Below, piece after piece: positions 27,243 through 36,951 of a DNA stretch of 64,000 nucleotides. Positions within the stretch are counted from its first letter, which is position 1. Each line of letters starts with the position of its first letter. The notes beneath the pieces were generated by a model that searched no databases, was not told the DNA's origin, and worked only from the letters and a program-made list of their open reading frames with translations. The DNA lies in assembly GCA_947495055.1 (NCBI GenBank), contig CANLXO010000011.1, forward strand, positions 48,187 to 112,186. The letters run 5' to 3'. Position numbers and translations under genes: made by a program. Origin of the DNA: an uncultured Psychrobacter sp. (GTDB lineage Bacteria > Pseudomonadota > Gammaproteobacteria > Pseudomonadales > Moraxellaceae).

Positions 27243-29333
27243 GTGCGTGAGATTTTAGTAACCAGTGCCTTACCTTATGCCAATGGCTACATCCATTTAG
27301 GCCATCTTGTAGAATACATTCAAACCGACATTTGGGTACGGGCGATGAAAGCGCAGGGCCATCAGGTCACTTATGTCTGCGCCGATGATGCTCACGGCAC
27401 CGCTATCATGCTCAAAGCTGAGTCTAACGGTATTACGCCAGAGGAGCAAATCGCCTCAGTCAAAGCCTCGCACGAAGCGGACTTTGCAAAATTTTTGATT
27501 GATTTTGATAATTATCACACCACTCATTCAGAAGAAAACAAGCACTTCTCAGAGCTGATTTATCGTCGTCTTAATAGCGCAGGACATATCAGTACCCGTG
27601 ACGTCGAGCAATTATTTGACCCCGAAAAACAGCTGTTCTTAGCCGATCGTTTTGTCAAAGGTCAATGCCCTGAATGCGGTGCGATGGATCAATACGGCGA
27701 TAACTGCGAAGTCTGCGGCACCACCTATGATGCGACAGATCTGATCAACCCTTATTCGACGTTATCAGATGCGACGCCTGTACTCAAAACCTCAAAGCAT
27801 TACTTCTTTGATTTGCCAGGGTTTGAGCAGTTTTTAAAAGACTGGACACGCAGTGACAATCGCTTGCAAGTCTCCGTTGCCAACAAACTCCAAGAGTGGT
27901 TTGATGCTGGACTTGCCAGTTGGGACATCTCGCGTGATGCGCCCTACTTTGGCTTCAAAATTCCTGATACCCCAAGTGATGAGCCAGATAAATACTTTTA
28001 TGTCTGGCTAGATGCGCCCGTGGGCTACATGGCAAGTTTTCAAAACTTGTGTGATAAGCGCAAAGGCGGCGATAACGAGCTGGACTTTGATCGCTATTGG
28101 ATGCAAGAGAATGAGCACAAAACCGAGGTTTATCACTTCATCGGTAAAGATATCGTCTATTTCCATGCACTGTTTTGGCCCGCTATGCTCGCAGGTAGTG
28201 AATTCCGTACGCCAACGGGTGTCTTCGCGCACGGCTTTTTGATGGTCAATGGCGAGAAGATGAGTAAATCGCGCGGCACCTTTATCAAGGCTGAAACCTA
28301 CGCTGAGCACTTGCATCCTGAGTACTTACGTTATTACTTTGCGAGTAAACTCTCTGATAAAGTCGAGGACATTAACCTTGATTTAGAAGACTTTATGCAA
28401 AAGGTTAATTCTGACTTAGTCGGTAAAGTGGTCAATATTGCCAGTCGCAGTGCAGGATTCTTGGTCAAAAAGTATGACGGTATGCTGTCTGATACTTGCG
28501 TAGAGTCAACGCTACTAGAAGATATCACCAAGACGGGCGATGAGATTGCCGCCGCTTATGAGAATCGTGAGTTTGCGCGAGCCATGCGCCTAATTATGCA
28601 ATGCGCGGACAAGGCCAATGAGTATATTGATGACAAGAAGCCCTGGTCGCTTGCCAAGATCGAGGGCACTGAGCAAGAAGTACAAGACGTCTGCTCGGTG
28701 GCGATTAATATTTTCCGCCAACTGATGGTTTATCTTGCGCCTGTACTGCCTGAGCTTACGGGCAATGCCAAAGCGTTCTTAAATATTGATGATTTAAGCT
28801 TCGCCAGTCGTAATCAGTGGATGCTAGGCCACAAGATTAATAAGTTTAAACCGCTCATGCAGCGTATCGAAGAAAAAGACGTGGCGGCGATGGTTGAAGA
28901 CTCAAAAGCGTCACTTACACAAACAGACGCGCCAGCAGTTAGTAATGACACTAAAGCAGTAGCCGATAAGAAAAATACTGAACAAACTGAAGATACTGCT
29001 GATGACTACATCGGTATCGAAGACTTTGCTAAGGTTGAGATGAGGGTCGCGCACGTGGTTGAGTGTAGTCACGTCGAGGGCGCGGACAAGTTATTGCAAT
29101 TTACCTTAGACGTTGGTGAAGACAAGCCGCGTAATGTGTTTAGTGGTATCCGTAAGTTTTATGAGCCTGAGCAATTAACGGGCAAAAAGGTGATTTGCGT
29201 GACCAATCTTGCCCCGCGTAAGATGAAATTCGGTGTATCAGAGGGCATGGTACTATCAACAGGCGATCCAAAAACGGGACTGACCGTTGTGACTTTACCT
29301 GATGAGTGCGTCGTTGGTGACAAGCTCGCTTAA
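27243..29333 (+). CDS. metG: Methionine--tRNA ligase
   Basis: This class I synthetase charges tRNA-Met. It has 696 residues from GTG at 27243 ([15 protein letters not shown], the normal family start), with AGGTGA 5 bp before it; a GTG at 27234 would overlap that site. HIGH-like HLGHL, the zinc knuckle [18 protein letters not shown], and KMSKS at about residue 340 are present. A C-terminal EMAP-type tRNA-binding domain (about 590-696) follows a low-complexity linker. It is the long, dimeric form of the enzyme. Confidence 0.96.
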   Translation: MREILVTSALPYANGYIHLGHLVEYIQTDIWVRAMKAQGHQVTYVCADDAHGTAIMLKAESNGITPEEQIASVKASHEADFAKFLIDFDNYHTTHSEENKHFSELIYRRLNSAGHISTRDVEQLFDPEKQLFLADRFVKGQCPECGAMDQYGDNCEVCGTTYDATDLINPYSTLSDATPVLKTSKHYFFDLPGFEQFLKDWTRSDNRLQVSVANKLQEWFDAGLASWDISRDAPYFGFKIPDTPSDEPDKYFYVWLDAPVGYMASFQNLCDKRKGGDNELDFDRYWMQENEHKTEVYHFIGKDIVYFHALFWPAMLAGSEFRTPTGVFAHGFLMVNGEKMSKSRGTFIKAETYAEHLHPEYLRYYFASKLSDKVEDINLDLEDFMQKVNSDLVGKVVNIASRSAGFLVKKYDGMLSDTCVESTLLEDITKTGDEIAAAYENREFARAMRLIMQCADKANEYIDDKKPWSLAKIEGTEQEVQDVCSVAINIFRQLMVYLAPVLPELTGNAKAFLNIDDLSFASRNQWMLGHKINKFKPLMQRIEEKDVAAMVEDSKASLTQTDAPAVSNDTKAVADKKNTEQTEDTADDYIGIEDFAKVEMRVAHVVECSHVEGADKLLQFTLDVGEDKPRNVFSGIRKFYEPEQLTGKKVICVTNLAPRKMKFGVSEGMVLSTGDPKTGLTVVTLPDECVVGDKLA

Positions 29334-29359
29334 GTAAGCTGCGGTTCCTGGGGCGTCTT

Positions 29360-29644
29360 ATGATATTGCTTAGGCTGCTAGCTGATATTCTTATCTATAC
29401 GGCATTTGGACTTATCATTTATTGGTACGTGACTAGTGATATAACCGCATTATGGATAGCTATTGGCTGCGCGCTCATTGGTATACTGCTTTTTTGGTTT
29501 ACAGCAGACATCAAACCCACATCGCGTCGACAGCGTCATGTTGACTGGGATGCATGGGATTGGTTTTTCTTTATAGATATAGTAGAGATACCTTTTTATG
29601 TCATTGCTTGGCTATTTCGTAGCCTTTGGCGTGTTTTTGATTGA
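29360..29644 (+). CDS. Small membrane protein downstream of metG
   Basis: This 94-residue protein has two N-terminal hydrophobic helices (about 4-25 and 29-50), a charged loop (KPTSRRQRHVDWDAWDW) and a third aromatic hydrophobic segment near the C-terminus. It starts 26 bp after metG, with a GGGGCG-like ribosome site, so it is probably co-transcribed. I do not recognise the family. The length of the open frame and its composition argue that it is real. Confidence 0.65.
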   Translation: MILLRLLADILIYTAFGLIIYWYVTSDITALWIAIGCALIGILLFWFTADIKPTSRRQRHVDWDAWDWFFFIDIVEIPFYVIAWLFRSLWRVFD

Positions 29645-29778
29645 GCCTTTTGGCTTAAATAGTATAGTTTTTATTGCGCTTCTTATTGCACAAGGTAACC
29701 TTGCTGTCATAATATAGCAAAGGTTACAATACCATCAGCACTGATATGCCCCTCACTTAATAAAAGAGTTCTTCTATT

Positions 29779-30807
29779 ATGACTTTTGCCACGACTCTAC
29801 GTCTCAATCTATATGCTGCTACTATTGGCGCGCTGGGCTTGATCGGTTGCTCAAATACGGCAGACACCAATGCAACTGAAGATAGTATAGAGACCAAAAG
29901 CCTAGCTATAACCCAAATCGTTGAGCATCCTTCACTTGATGAGATCCGGCGCGGTATATTAGATGAGCTGGCAGAGCAAGGTTATACCGAAGGCGAAAAT
30001 CTAAACGTCAACTTTCAAAGTGCGCAGGGCAATCTTGCTACCGCTGGACAAATTGCTAAGCAGTTTGCAGGCGATCTGCCAGATGCCATCGTAGCTATCT
30101 CTACCCCATCAGCGCAGTCTGTGGTTGCATCGACGACCAGCATTCCTATCATTTATACGGCAATATCTGATCCCCTAGGCGCTAAGCTCATTGATGCTAA
30201 CAATGTACCTATGCAAGACAATGTTACAGGGTTATCAAGCCAGTTGCCTATCGAGCCGCAGCTTGATCTCATTCAGCAGATTGCCCCTGATGCCAAGACC
30301 ATAGGTTATGTCTATAGTCCAGGTGAGGCTAACTCAGTTGGCGTCCTTAAGCAGCTCAAAGAAGCAGCACCTGCACGCGGGCTTGATATATTAGAAGTCA
30401 CTGCTAACCGTCCTACTGATGTCGCTATGGCGACGCGCAGCTTGGGTGACCGTGTTGATATTATTTATACCTCGCTCGATAATAATGTCGTCTCGGCATT
30501 TGAGGCGATGGCAAACGCTGCCAATGAGCTCAAAATACCTGTGATCGCCTCTGATGAATTCAGTGTTGGACGCGGCGCTACAGCAGCGCTGGGCGTTAAC
30601 GATTATGACTTTGGCCGTACTACAGGCAAGATGGTATATCGCGTATTAAATGGTGAAGCCACTAGCAGTATCACACCTGAGGTCATGAACGAGCTAACCT
30701 TGTATGTCAGTCCCAAACATGCCAAGGCGCAAGGCGTGAGTATACCAGCTGCGCTACTCAAAGAGGCTATCAACGTCGATACTCAAACACCAAACACTGA
30801 CGAGTGA
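29779..30807 (+). CDS. ABC transporter substrate-binding lipoprotein (copy 1)
   Basis: This 342-residue periplasmic binding protein of the ABC_sub_bind (TrpX/DUF534-like) family has a lipobox LIGC (Cys at about residue 24) for membrane anchoring. The body has the two-lobed type I binding fold, with family-typical TQIVEHPSLDEIRRGILDEL, NFQSAQGN, and GYVYSPGEANS. A closely related paralogue follows 78 bp downstream, then a permease and an ATPase. The substrate is unknown; relatives bind aromatic amino acids or related small molecules. Confidence 0.85.
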   Translation: MTFATTLRLNLYAATIGALGLIGCSNTADTNATEDSIETKSLAITQIVEHPSLDEIRRGILDELAEQGYTEGENLNVNFQSAQGNLATAGQIAKQFAGDLPDAIVAISTPSAQSVVASTTSIPIIYTAISDPLGAKLIDANNVPMQDNVTGLSSQLPIEPQLDLIQQIAPDAKTIGYVYSPGEANSVGVLKQLKEAAPARGLDILEVTANRPTDVAMATRSLGDRVDIIYTSLDNNVVSAFEAMANAANELKIPVIASDEFSVGRGATAALGVNDYDFGRTTGKMVYRVLNGEATSSITPEVMNELTLYVSPKHAKAQGVSIPAALLKEAINVDTQTPNTDE

Positions 30808-30885
30808 TCGCATCGCTTTCATGTTTAAAACCGTTAAAACTCAACACCTTGTATGGATACCCTTTTATTTTTAGGAGTAAGACTT

Positions 30886-31914
30886 ATGTTTAACCCCAAT
30901 CGTTTTCGTAAAGCTTTTATGCTAGGCGGTCTATGTACTGCTATTTTGACCGGCTGTAATCAAGCACCAACCGATGATCCTGAGACTATCGACGGCGCAG
31001 CGGGCGGTGATACGACGCTACCGACCAAGACGGTCTCAATTACCGCAATCGTAGAGCATCCTGCCCTTGATGATGTCCGTAAAGGGGTGATCGATGAGTT
31101 GGCTGAACAAGGCTTTACCGAAGGCGAGAACTTAAACGTCAACTTCCAAAGTGCGCAGGGCAATACGGCAACTGCAGGTCAGATTGCCAAACAGTTCGTC
31201 GCTGATGAGTCAGACGTCATCGTCGCTATTGGTACGCCATCAGCGCAGTCAGTGGCAGCCGCGACCAGCAGTATTCCGCTAGTGTTCTCAGCAGTAACCG
31301 ACCCTGTTGAAGCCAAACTTGTTACTAGTCTTGATGGTTCAGGCACTAACGTTACAGGTGGCTCAGATGCGCTTCCTTATGAGCCGCAAATTGACTTGAT
31401 GCGTCAGATCATCCCAGGTCTTAAAAACGTCGGTTATGTGTATAGCCCAGGTGAGGTCAATTCAACGATCATCTTAAAGAATCTAAAAGAGAAGCTTGCG
31501 CCTATGGGCATCTCGGTACAAGAAGCGCCTGCTGCGCGTAGCAACGATATTGCCATGGCAGCTCGTAGCTTAGAAGGTCGCGTTGATATGATCTATACGT
31601 CAACGGACAACAATGTCGTCTCCGCCTATGAGTCGCTGTATCAAGTTGCAAGAGAGAGCAAAATCCCACTTATTGCCTCTGATACTAGCTCTGTTGAGCG
31701 CGGCGCAATTGCAGCTCTTGGCGTTGATTACTATAGCTTGGGTCGTGAGACGGGCAAAATCGTTAGCCGTATCTTAAATGGCGAGAGCGCAGGTGATATC
31801 CCTGTTTACACTCCGCAAAAGCTTGATTTGTACGTCAGTCCAAAAAATGCTGAGGAACAAGGCGTAACTTTGCCACAAGCGGTTATTGATAATGCTAAAG
31901 AAGTGGTAGAATAG
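30886..31914 (+). CDS. ABC transporter substrate-binding lipoprotein (copy 2)
   Basis: This 342-residue paralogue of the preceding gene shares ENLNVNFQSAQGN, TAGQIAKQF and YVYSPGE. Its lipobox is LTGC (Cys about residue 24). The start at 30886 is chosen because TTAGGAG lies just upstream; an in-frame ATG at 30853 would put the signal peptide too far inside. The two binding proteins probably feed the same permease with different affinity or specificity. A terminator follows, so the permease genes may have a separate promoter. Confidence 0.86.
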   Translation: MFNPNRFRKAFMLGGLCTAILTGCNQAPTDDPETIDGAAGGDTTLPTKTVSITAIVEHPALDDVRKGVIDELAEQGFTEGENLNVNFQSAQGNTATAGQIAKQFVADESDVIVAIGTPSAQSVAAATSSIPLVFSAVTDPVEAKLVTSLDGSGTNVTGGSDALPYEPQIDLMRQIIPGLKNVGYVYSPGEVNSTIILKNLKEKLAPMGISVQEAPAARSNDIAMAARSLEGRVDMIYTSTDNNVVSAYESLYQVARESKIPLIASDTSSVERGAIAALGVDYYSLGRETGKIVSRILNGESAGDIPVYTPQKLDLYVSPKNAEEQGVTLPQAVIDNAKEVVE

Positions 31915-31939
31915 TATTTTTAGATAATAAGAGTGCAAA

Positions 31940-31986
31940 CAACCCAGCTAAGCCAGTCAAGATTGGAACTCGCTGGGTTGTTTTTT
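31940..31986 (+). terminator. Terminator after the binding-protein genes
   Basis: CAACCCAGC pairs with GCTGGGTTG around a longer loop that can fold further, and T6 follows. Confidence 0.8.
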
Positions 31987-32155
31987 AAGCGCTCAATGCG
32001 CTTTTTTAAGGTTTGAGATACTGACGTTTAAATGATACTTATCTTAAAATGCTACCTGTTTTATAATACCAAGTCCTTTCTTGCAGGTTATTAAATCTGT
32101 TTCATTCACCGCCTAGTCGTTGTGACTTGCAGCGCTTTTGACTTATTGATTTCTT

Positions 32156-33055
32156 ATGTCCTTAATTGCCTTTTTCGGTGCGCTTGAGAGTGGTCTTATC
32201 TACGGCTTAGTCGCCCTAGGTGTACTCATCTCGTTTCGTACGCTTGATTTTCCTGATTTGACCGCTGACGGTAGCTTTCCGCTTGGTGGCGCTGTCGCCG
32301 GTATCTCCATCGTCGCCGGTATCAATCCTTGGATTGCCTGCGCTTTTGGTATGCTCGCAGGATCGGTTGCTGGTATCGTCACCGCCTGGCTACACGTCAA
32401 GCTTGGTATCTTGCAATTGCTCGCCAGTATCTTGGTTATGGTTGCACTATATTCAGTCAACTTGCGTATTATGGGCGCGCCGAACCTACCGCTCTTAGGT
32501 GAGACGACGGTATTTAGCCCACTTGTGACTAATGACAATGGCTTTTGGATGCGCTGTTTAATCATTGGTGCAGTGGTTTTGGTCGCCAAATTGTTTTTGG
32601 ACTGGTTCTATAGTACTGAGTCTGGTCTATCGATGCGCGCAACAGGCTCAAACCTGCGTATGGCGCAAGCGCAAGGCATCAATACCTCATGGATGACCAT
32701 CATCGGTATGGCAATCTCTAATGGCTTAATTGCCCTAGCAGGTGCGCTATTTGTGCAGACGCAAGGCGGCGCTGATATCTCTATCGGTATCGGTACTATC
32801 GTTATCGGCCTAGCTGCGGTTATCATTGGTGAGACAATAATCCCTGCTAAGCGTATTTGGCTCATTACCTTTGCCGTTATCGTCGGTGCAGTACTTTATA
32901 AGCTATTTATTCAAGTCGCTTTATCAAGCGATACGCTACGGAGTATCGGCTTTGGTCCGCAGGATCTCAACCTGATTACTGCTCTTCTTGTCGTATTGGC
33001 GCTGGTACTACCTAAGGCCAAAACTCAGCTTTTGTCTCGTAAGCTAAAAGTTTAA
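32156..33055 (+). CDS. ABC transporter permease
   Basis: This 299-residue inner-membrane permease has about eight hydrophobic segments. It resembles the branched-chain amino acid / TrpY-like permease group (GLIYGLVALGVLISFRTLDFPDLTADGSFPLG near the start, and a GLSMRATGSN cytoplasmic loop that should contact the ATPase). It lies between the binding proteins and the ATPase gene, forming a complete importer. No good ribosome site precedes the ATG, so expression may be weak or coupled to an upstream transcript. Confidence 0.87.
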   Translation: MSLIAFFGALESGLIYGLVALGVLISFRTLDFPDLTADGSFPLGGAVAGISIVAGINPWIACAFGMLAGSVAGIVTAWLHVKLGILQLLASILVMVALYSVNLRIMGAPNLPLLGETTVFSPLVTNDNGFWMRCLIIGAVVLVAKLFLDWFYSTESGLSMRATGSNLRMAQAQGINTSWMTIIGMAISNGLIALAGALFVQTQGGADISIGIGTIVIGLAAVIIGETIIPAKRIWLITFAVIVGAVLYKLFIQVALSSDTLRSIGFGPQDLNLITALLVVLALVLPKAKTQLLSRKLKV

Positions 33056-33138
33056 CGCTCGCTTATATTATTAGACATGTTTGATTATCCAATACGCCCT
33101 ACAAGATGCGTGATCAGCAAACATAAGGAATCACGATT

Positions 33139-33933
33139 ATGATGCAAGCAAATGATTTGCGCTTGACCTTTAATCCAGGCACCCCTATCGAAAATCCAGC
33201 ACTACGCGGTATTGATCTAAATATTGCAGATGGCGAGTTTGTCACTGTTATCGGTACGAATGGCGCGGGTAAATCGACGTTTTTGAACGCCGTTAGCGGT
33301 ACCACTCGCGTCGATAGCGGCTCTATCTTGTTAAATGGTATCGATGTTACCAAAAAAAGTGCACATGAGCGCGCGCATTGGGTCGCTCGCGTCTTTCAAG
33401 ATCCGATGGCAGGCACGTGTGAGGCATTGACGATTGAAGAAAATATGGCGCTCGCTTATAAGCGCGGCGGCAAACGTGGTTTGAGTTTTGCTCTTAACCC
33501 AAATAATCGCGATCTATTTCGTGAAAAGTTATCGGTGCTAAAGCTTGGCTTAGAGAATCGTTTGACCGATCGTATGGGTCTGCTCTCAGGAGGTCAGCGT
33601 CAGGCAGTCAGCTTGCTTATGGCATCCTTGCAACCCTCCAAAATCCTTTTGCTTGATGAGCACACCGCAGCCCTTGACCCTAAGACTGCCGCTTTTGTTT
33701 TAGAGCTCACAGACAAGATCGTCACTGACAATAATCTGACGACAATGATGGTCACCCACTCTATGCAGCAAGCATTAGCACATGGCACGCGTACGGTTAT
33801 GCTACACCAAGGTCAAGTGGTACTCGATGTGGCTGGCGATATTCGTCGCGGCATGACGGTTCATGATTTACTCGACATGTTTGAGCAAACGCGCGGCGAA
33901 AAGGTTGATGATGATAGCCTAATCTTGAGTTAA
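33139..33933 (+). CDS. ABC transporter ATP-binding protein
   Basis: This 264-residue ATPase powers the adjacent importer. Walker A GTNGAGKST (about residues 38-46), signature LSGGQRQAVS, and Walker B ILLLDEHTAALDP are visible. The Walker B is followed by His rather than Pro (DEHTAALD), which is common in this subfamily. Two adjacent ATGs (33139, 33142) are possible starts; AAGGA at 33125 suits the first. It closes the transporter gene group and is followed by a terminator. Confidence 0.9.
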   Translation: MMQANDLRLTFNPGTPIENPALRGIDLNIADGEFVTVIGTNGAGKSTFLNAVSGTTRVDSGSILLNGIDVTKKSAHERAHWVARVFQDPMAGTCEALTIEENMALAYKRGGKRGLSFALNPNNRDLFREKLSVLKLGLENRLTDRMGLLSGGQRQAVSLLMASLQPSKILLLDEHTAALDPKTAAFVLELTDKIVTDNNLTTMMVTHSMQQALAHGTRTVMLHQGQVVLDVAGDIRRGMTVHDLLDMFEQTRGEKVDDDSLILS

Positions 33934-34474
33934 CACCGCGGCTCATTAGCTACCCTAAACATCCCTCTAAAACCCTCAAGGATTAAAAATCTTTGCGGGT
34001 TTTTCGTGTCCACAACCTCTATTACAAATATGACTCTACAGTCATTTAATTTGAGGTTCATCGGTCAATAGGTTACTCTCGTGACGCAAATGAGTTACAA
34101 ACGTTTAACATAGCTAAAACATATCGCAAGTTTATCATCCACTTTGCTTACCAATACGTATAGAGCCTCTAAGTTAAATACTTATGTTCTGTTAGCTCAT
34201 ATCTGCTCTACAAAGCCATTCTTCTCTGCAAAGTCATATGGTACGGGCCGCTTAACCGCTACTCTATATCTGCTCTCTATAGCTTATGCTTTATTCATAA
34301 ATAGACGCCTATATAGAGTAGTCTCTATCATTTTGCGTATTACAGATAACTAGGGCTATAGGTCTTACTATAAGCAGTAATTTGTGGGCTCTTTAGCTTT
34401 GTAAGCTTTGCAGGTAATGTGATTTTGCATATGTAATAACTACTATTTTATCCTAACAATTGCGAGGTATAAGT
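33934..34474. other. Intergenic region before the sodium symporter
   Basis: This 541-bp AT-rich spacer holds a terminator (33969-34004) and an 11-bp inverted repeat with a 41-nt loop, CTACTCTATAT / ATATAGAGTAG (34259-34269 and 34311-34321). A 69-codon frame at 34144-34353 has no ribosome site or recognisable features and is not called. Confidence 0.5.
33969..34004 (+). terminator. Terminator of the ABC transporter genes
   Basis: AAAACCCTCAAGGATT pairs with AATCTTTGCGGGTTTT (one mismatch, one wobble), and TTT follows. Confidence 0.7.
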
Positions 34475-36139
34475 TTGAAAACTGAGTCATTGTTTCAATT
34501 CTCATCGTTGACCGTCATTTTGTTACTGCTGGCGTTTTATGGTGGTACTTATTTATTATCTTTACTCATTAAAAAAGACAAAGAATCAACCTCCGGCTTT
34601 ATGGTCGCAGGTCACGGCGTTGGATTCGGTATGGGCGCAGCCAGCATGACCGCCACTTGGATCTGGGCGGCGTCATTTTATGCAGCGGCCACATCTGGCT
34701 ATAAATACGGCGTATCAGGTCCCATACATTACGGATTTTGGGGCGCACTGATGATTTTGTTCATCTACCCCTTTGGTATGCGCTTTCGTGAACTTGCGCC
34801 CAACGGTCACACGTTAGGCGAGCTTATTCACGCCCGTCATGGCTCATCAAGCCAATTAATTTTAGCCATATCCAACATTATGGGCAGCTTAATTAGCTTA
34901 ATGGTCAACTTTACCGCCGCGGGCGCGCTAGTGTCCGTATTATCACCATTGTCGTTTCAAACTGGGGTAATCATCGCAGGCGTGGGCGTACTCAGTTATA
35001 CCTTAACCTCTGGGTTTCGCGCCTCGGTCTTTACTGACTTTGCGCAATTAGTTGCCTTGATGGCGATCGGTGTGGTCATTATTCCAGCCGTCTTGTTCTC
35101 TATGGGCGGCCCTGAGGTTATGGTAAGTGGTTTATCTAATTTGACTTTAGAGCAGCAAGACTTCTTTTCCTCTGAAGCCTTTTTGCAACAGGGCGCACCT
35201 TTTTTCGTTGCTGTCTTGGCTTATGCTATCGGTAATCAGACAATTACTCAGCGCCTGTTTGCGATTGACAAAACCAAGATCAAAGCGACCTTTGTTACCG
35301 CTACTGTCGGCTACGCAGGTATCGTTATTGGCCTAGGTATGATAGGTCTTATGGCACTCACTATCGGTGTCGAGCCTCTCGATGGCAATATGAACAACTT
35401 GATTCCGCAAATGGTCAGTATGTACTTGCATCCGGTCTTTATTGCCTTGTTCTTTATCTTGGTCATAGGGTCGTTATCCTCGACTGCGGATTCTGATTTG
35501 TCGGCGCTATCGACTATTATGATGGCTGATGTCTATGGTAAAAACATCGCCAAAAAAGGCGGCGTGAAACCCAAAACCATGATGCTCGTTGGTCGTGGCA
35601 CGATGATTGTCGCGACGGCAGCAGGACTGATATTTGCAAGCTTTAAGCTTGATATTTTAGTCATGCTCGTATTTGTCGGCGCACTATGGGGCGCGGTTGT
35701 ATTCCCTGTTATCGCTAGCGTGTACTGGAATCGCGTCACCAATACTGCCTTTACTGCCGCGGTACTAGTAGCACTGTTATTCTTCTGTATTGCCCGTTTT
35801 GAGCTGGTCTCTATTACTGGATTTACCGCTCTATTCTTCGAAGTTATGGCAAGCGTCGGTGCAGCTGTCGTTATTGGATTGATGGTTTTTGGTTTCTTAG
35901 GTCGCAAGATGGGCCTCGTCGCCGCTGCCATCACTTTTATCTTGATGCTGATATTTGCAACAGGGTTTTTGCGTGATTATATGGTACTACTCGCCTCTTT
36001 AACGGCTTATGGTGTCAGCGCTGTTGTTTGTATCATCATTAGCTTGATGAGTAATGAGCGTTTTGACTTTGATCTCATCAAACAGCGCGTTGGTGATTAT
36101 GATAAAAAAGCCAAAGTGCAGCCAGTACCAAAGATTTAA
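34475..36139 (+). CDS. Sodium:solute symporter family protein
   Basis: This inner-membrane SSS-family transporter has 554 residues from TTG at 34475 (GAGGT 6 bp upstream; a TTG at 34460 would overlap the ribosome site). About 13 hydrophobic segments are visible. Conserved features include SGFMVAGHGVGFGMGAASMTAT at the first helices and a mid-protein SLSSTADSDLSALS sodium-site-like stretch. The substrate cannot be assigned; it is distinct from putP in this window. A 44-residue membrane protein immediately downstream is a likely accessory subunit. Confidence 0.85.
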   Translation: MKTESLFQFSSLTVILLLLAFYGGTYLLSLLIKKDKESTSGFMVAGHGVGFGMGAASMTATWIWAASFYAAATSGYKYGVSGPIHYGFWGALMILFIYPFGMRFRELAPNGHTLGELIHARHGSSSQLILAISNIMGSLISLMVNFTAAGALVSVLSPLSFQTGVIIAGVGVLSYTLTSGFRASVFTDFAQLVALMAIGVVIIPAVLFSMGGPEVMVSGLSNLTLEQQDFFSSEAFLQQGAPFFVAVLAYAIGNQTITQRLFAIDKTKIKATFVTATVGYAGIVIGLGMIGLMALTIGVEPLDGNMNNLIPQMVSMYLHPVFIALFFILVIGSLSSTADSDLSALSTIMMADVYGKNIAKKGGVKPKTMMLVGRGTMIVATAAGLIFASFKLDILVMLVFVGALWGAVVFPVIASVYWNRVTNTAFTAAVLVALLFFCIARFELVSITGFTALFFEVMASVGAAVVIGLMVFGFLGRKMGLVAAAITFILMLIFATGFLRDYMVLLASLTAYGVSAVVCIIISLMSNERFDFDLIKQRVGDYDKKAKVQPVPKI

Positions 36140-36217
36140 TACAAAATGACGGTTAGAGTATGAATGCTAGTCATTTATGTCATAGCCGTTATTCATCAGC
36201 AAACAGGAGAAGACAGT

Positions 36218-36352
36218 ATGGATAGCACTTTTATCTATGGACTTTATATTTTGATCTGGCCTGCGATAACATTCGGGGTGCTAGTACTTATATGCACTGC
36301 AACCTATCGTGATATCAAAAAAGCTCAGCGCAATAATAAAGATATCATCTAA
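36218..36352 (+). CDS. Putative transporter small subunit
   Basis: This 44-residue protein has a single membrane helix (about residues 6-28) and a basic, cytoplasmic C-terminal tail (YRDIKKAQRNNKD). AGGAGA lies 7 bp before the ATG at 36218, which is better than a longer upstream frame from 36164. It lies 78 bp after the SSS symporter. Small single-helix proteins of this kind are annotated beside SSS symporters as transporter small subunits; the function is inferred from that association. Confidence 0.7.
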   Translation: MDSTFIYGLYILIWPAITFGVLVLICTATYRDIKKAQRNNKDII

Positions 36353-36453
36353 CGAGTCTAGTCAAACGCTAGGCGCTGCTTTAATAGTAGGTCGTTATTA
36401 AACAGTTACTCACAGGTGATTGACAAATAACAGACCTTTAGCCAAAAAATAGC

Positions 36454-36481
36454 TTGTAATTTAAATTAGTTTTGCTAATAT
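36454..36481 (+). promoter_or_regulatory. Promoter of tRNA-Cys
   Basis: TTGTAA (36454-36459) and TAATAT (36476-36481) are spaced by 16 bp and lie 10 bp before the tRNA. Confidence 0.5.
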
Positions 36482-36491
36482 AGTGACCCTT

Positions 36492-36565
36492 GGCTGGGTA
36501 GCACAGTGGTTATGCAGCGGATTGCAAATCCGTAGACGCCGGTTCGATTCCGACCCCAGCCTCCA
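36492..36565 (+). tRNA. tRNA-Cys (GCA)
   Basis: A 74-nt cloverleaf including the encoded CCA. The acceptor arms GGCTGGG and CCCAGCC pair, the T arm reads GGTTCGATTCC, and anticodon GCA is at 36524-36526. Confidence 0.96.
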
Positions 36566-36701
36566 TTTATTTTGCTCACTGTTTATAAGATTTGCGTTAA
36601 TTTTGGCTTGCATTCTTAATATAACGGCTTATAATAGCGAGCACTTATCTAGTCATCAGAGGGTCTATCAACTGATTGACGTATTAGATAATACAAGTTT
36701 T

Positions 36702-36788
36702 GCCCGGGTGGTGAAATTGGTAGACACAAGGGATTTAAAATCCCTCGCTAGCAATAGCGTGCCGGTTCAAGTCCGGCTCCGGGTACCA
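36702..36788 (+). tRNA. tRNA-Leu (UAA), integration target
   Basis: An 87-nt tRNA with a long variable arm (class II), GCCCGGG paired with CCGGGTA-type acceptor bases, and encoded CCA. Anticodon TAA is at 36736-36738. Its last 17 bases form the left part of the 20-bp att repeat, so the integrated element leaves the gene intact. Confidence 0.95.
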
Positions 36789-36791
36789 TTA
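36772..36791. repeat. attL core (20-bp direct repeat)
   Basis: TCCGGCTCCGGGTACCATTA at the 3' end of tRNA-Leu is repeated exactly at 59071-59090. The flanking bases differ on both sides. Confidence 0.9.
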
Positions 36792-36821
36792 CATAGTCCT
36801 ATACTATCTTATAGAACATCC

Positions 36822-36845
36822 AAAGCCCCTGATATCAGGGGCTTT
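36822..36845. terminator. Palindrome downstream of tRNA-Leu inside the element
   Basis: AAAGCCCCTGAT/ATCAGGGGCTTT is a perfect 24-bp palindrome. It likely replaces the native tRNA terminator that was displaced to attR. Confidence 0.6.
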
Positions 36846-36900
36846 GCTGTATCTGGCGTTCTATACTGTCCTGCTTTATCTATCCCAATCCATGCATCTG

Positions 36901-36921
36901 ATGTACACTATCATGTACACT
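36901..36921. promoter_or_regulatory. Candidate integrase arm-type sites, left end
   Basis: ATGTACACT occurs at 36901 and 36913, separated by 3 bp. A partial third copy, ATGTACATT, is at 36931. The same pair with the same 12-bp period occurs near the right end (58992, 59004). Confidence 0.6.
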
Positions 36922-36951
36922 GTTTTTTAAATGTACATTGGGATGATCATC

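Noticed and set aside
34144-34353. 69-codon plus-strand frame in the spacer before the symporter
   Set aside because: It has no ribosome site, no recognisable motif, and AT-rich composition like non-coding spacer.
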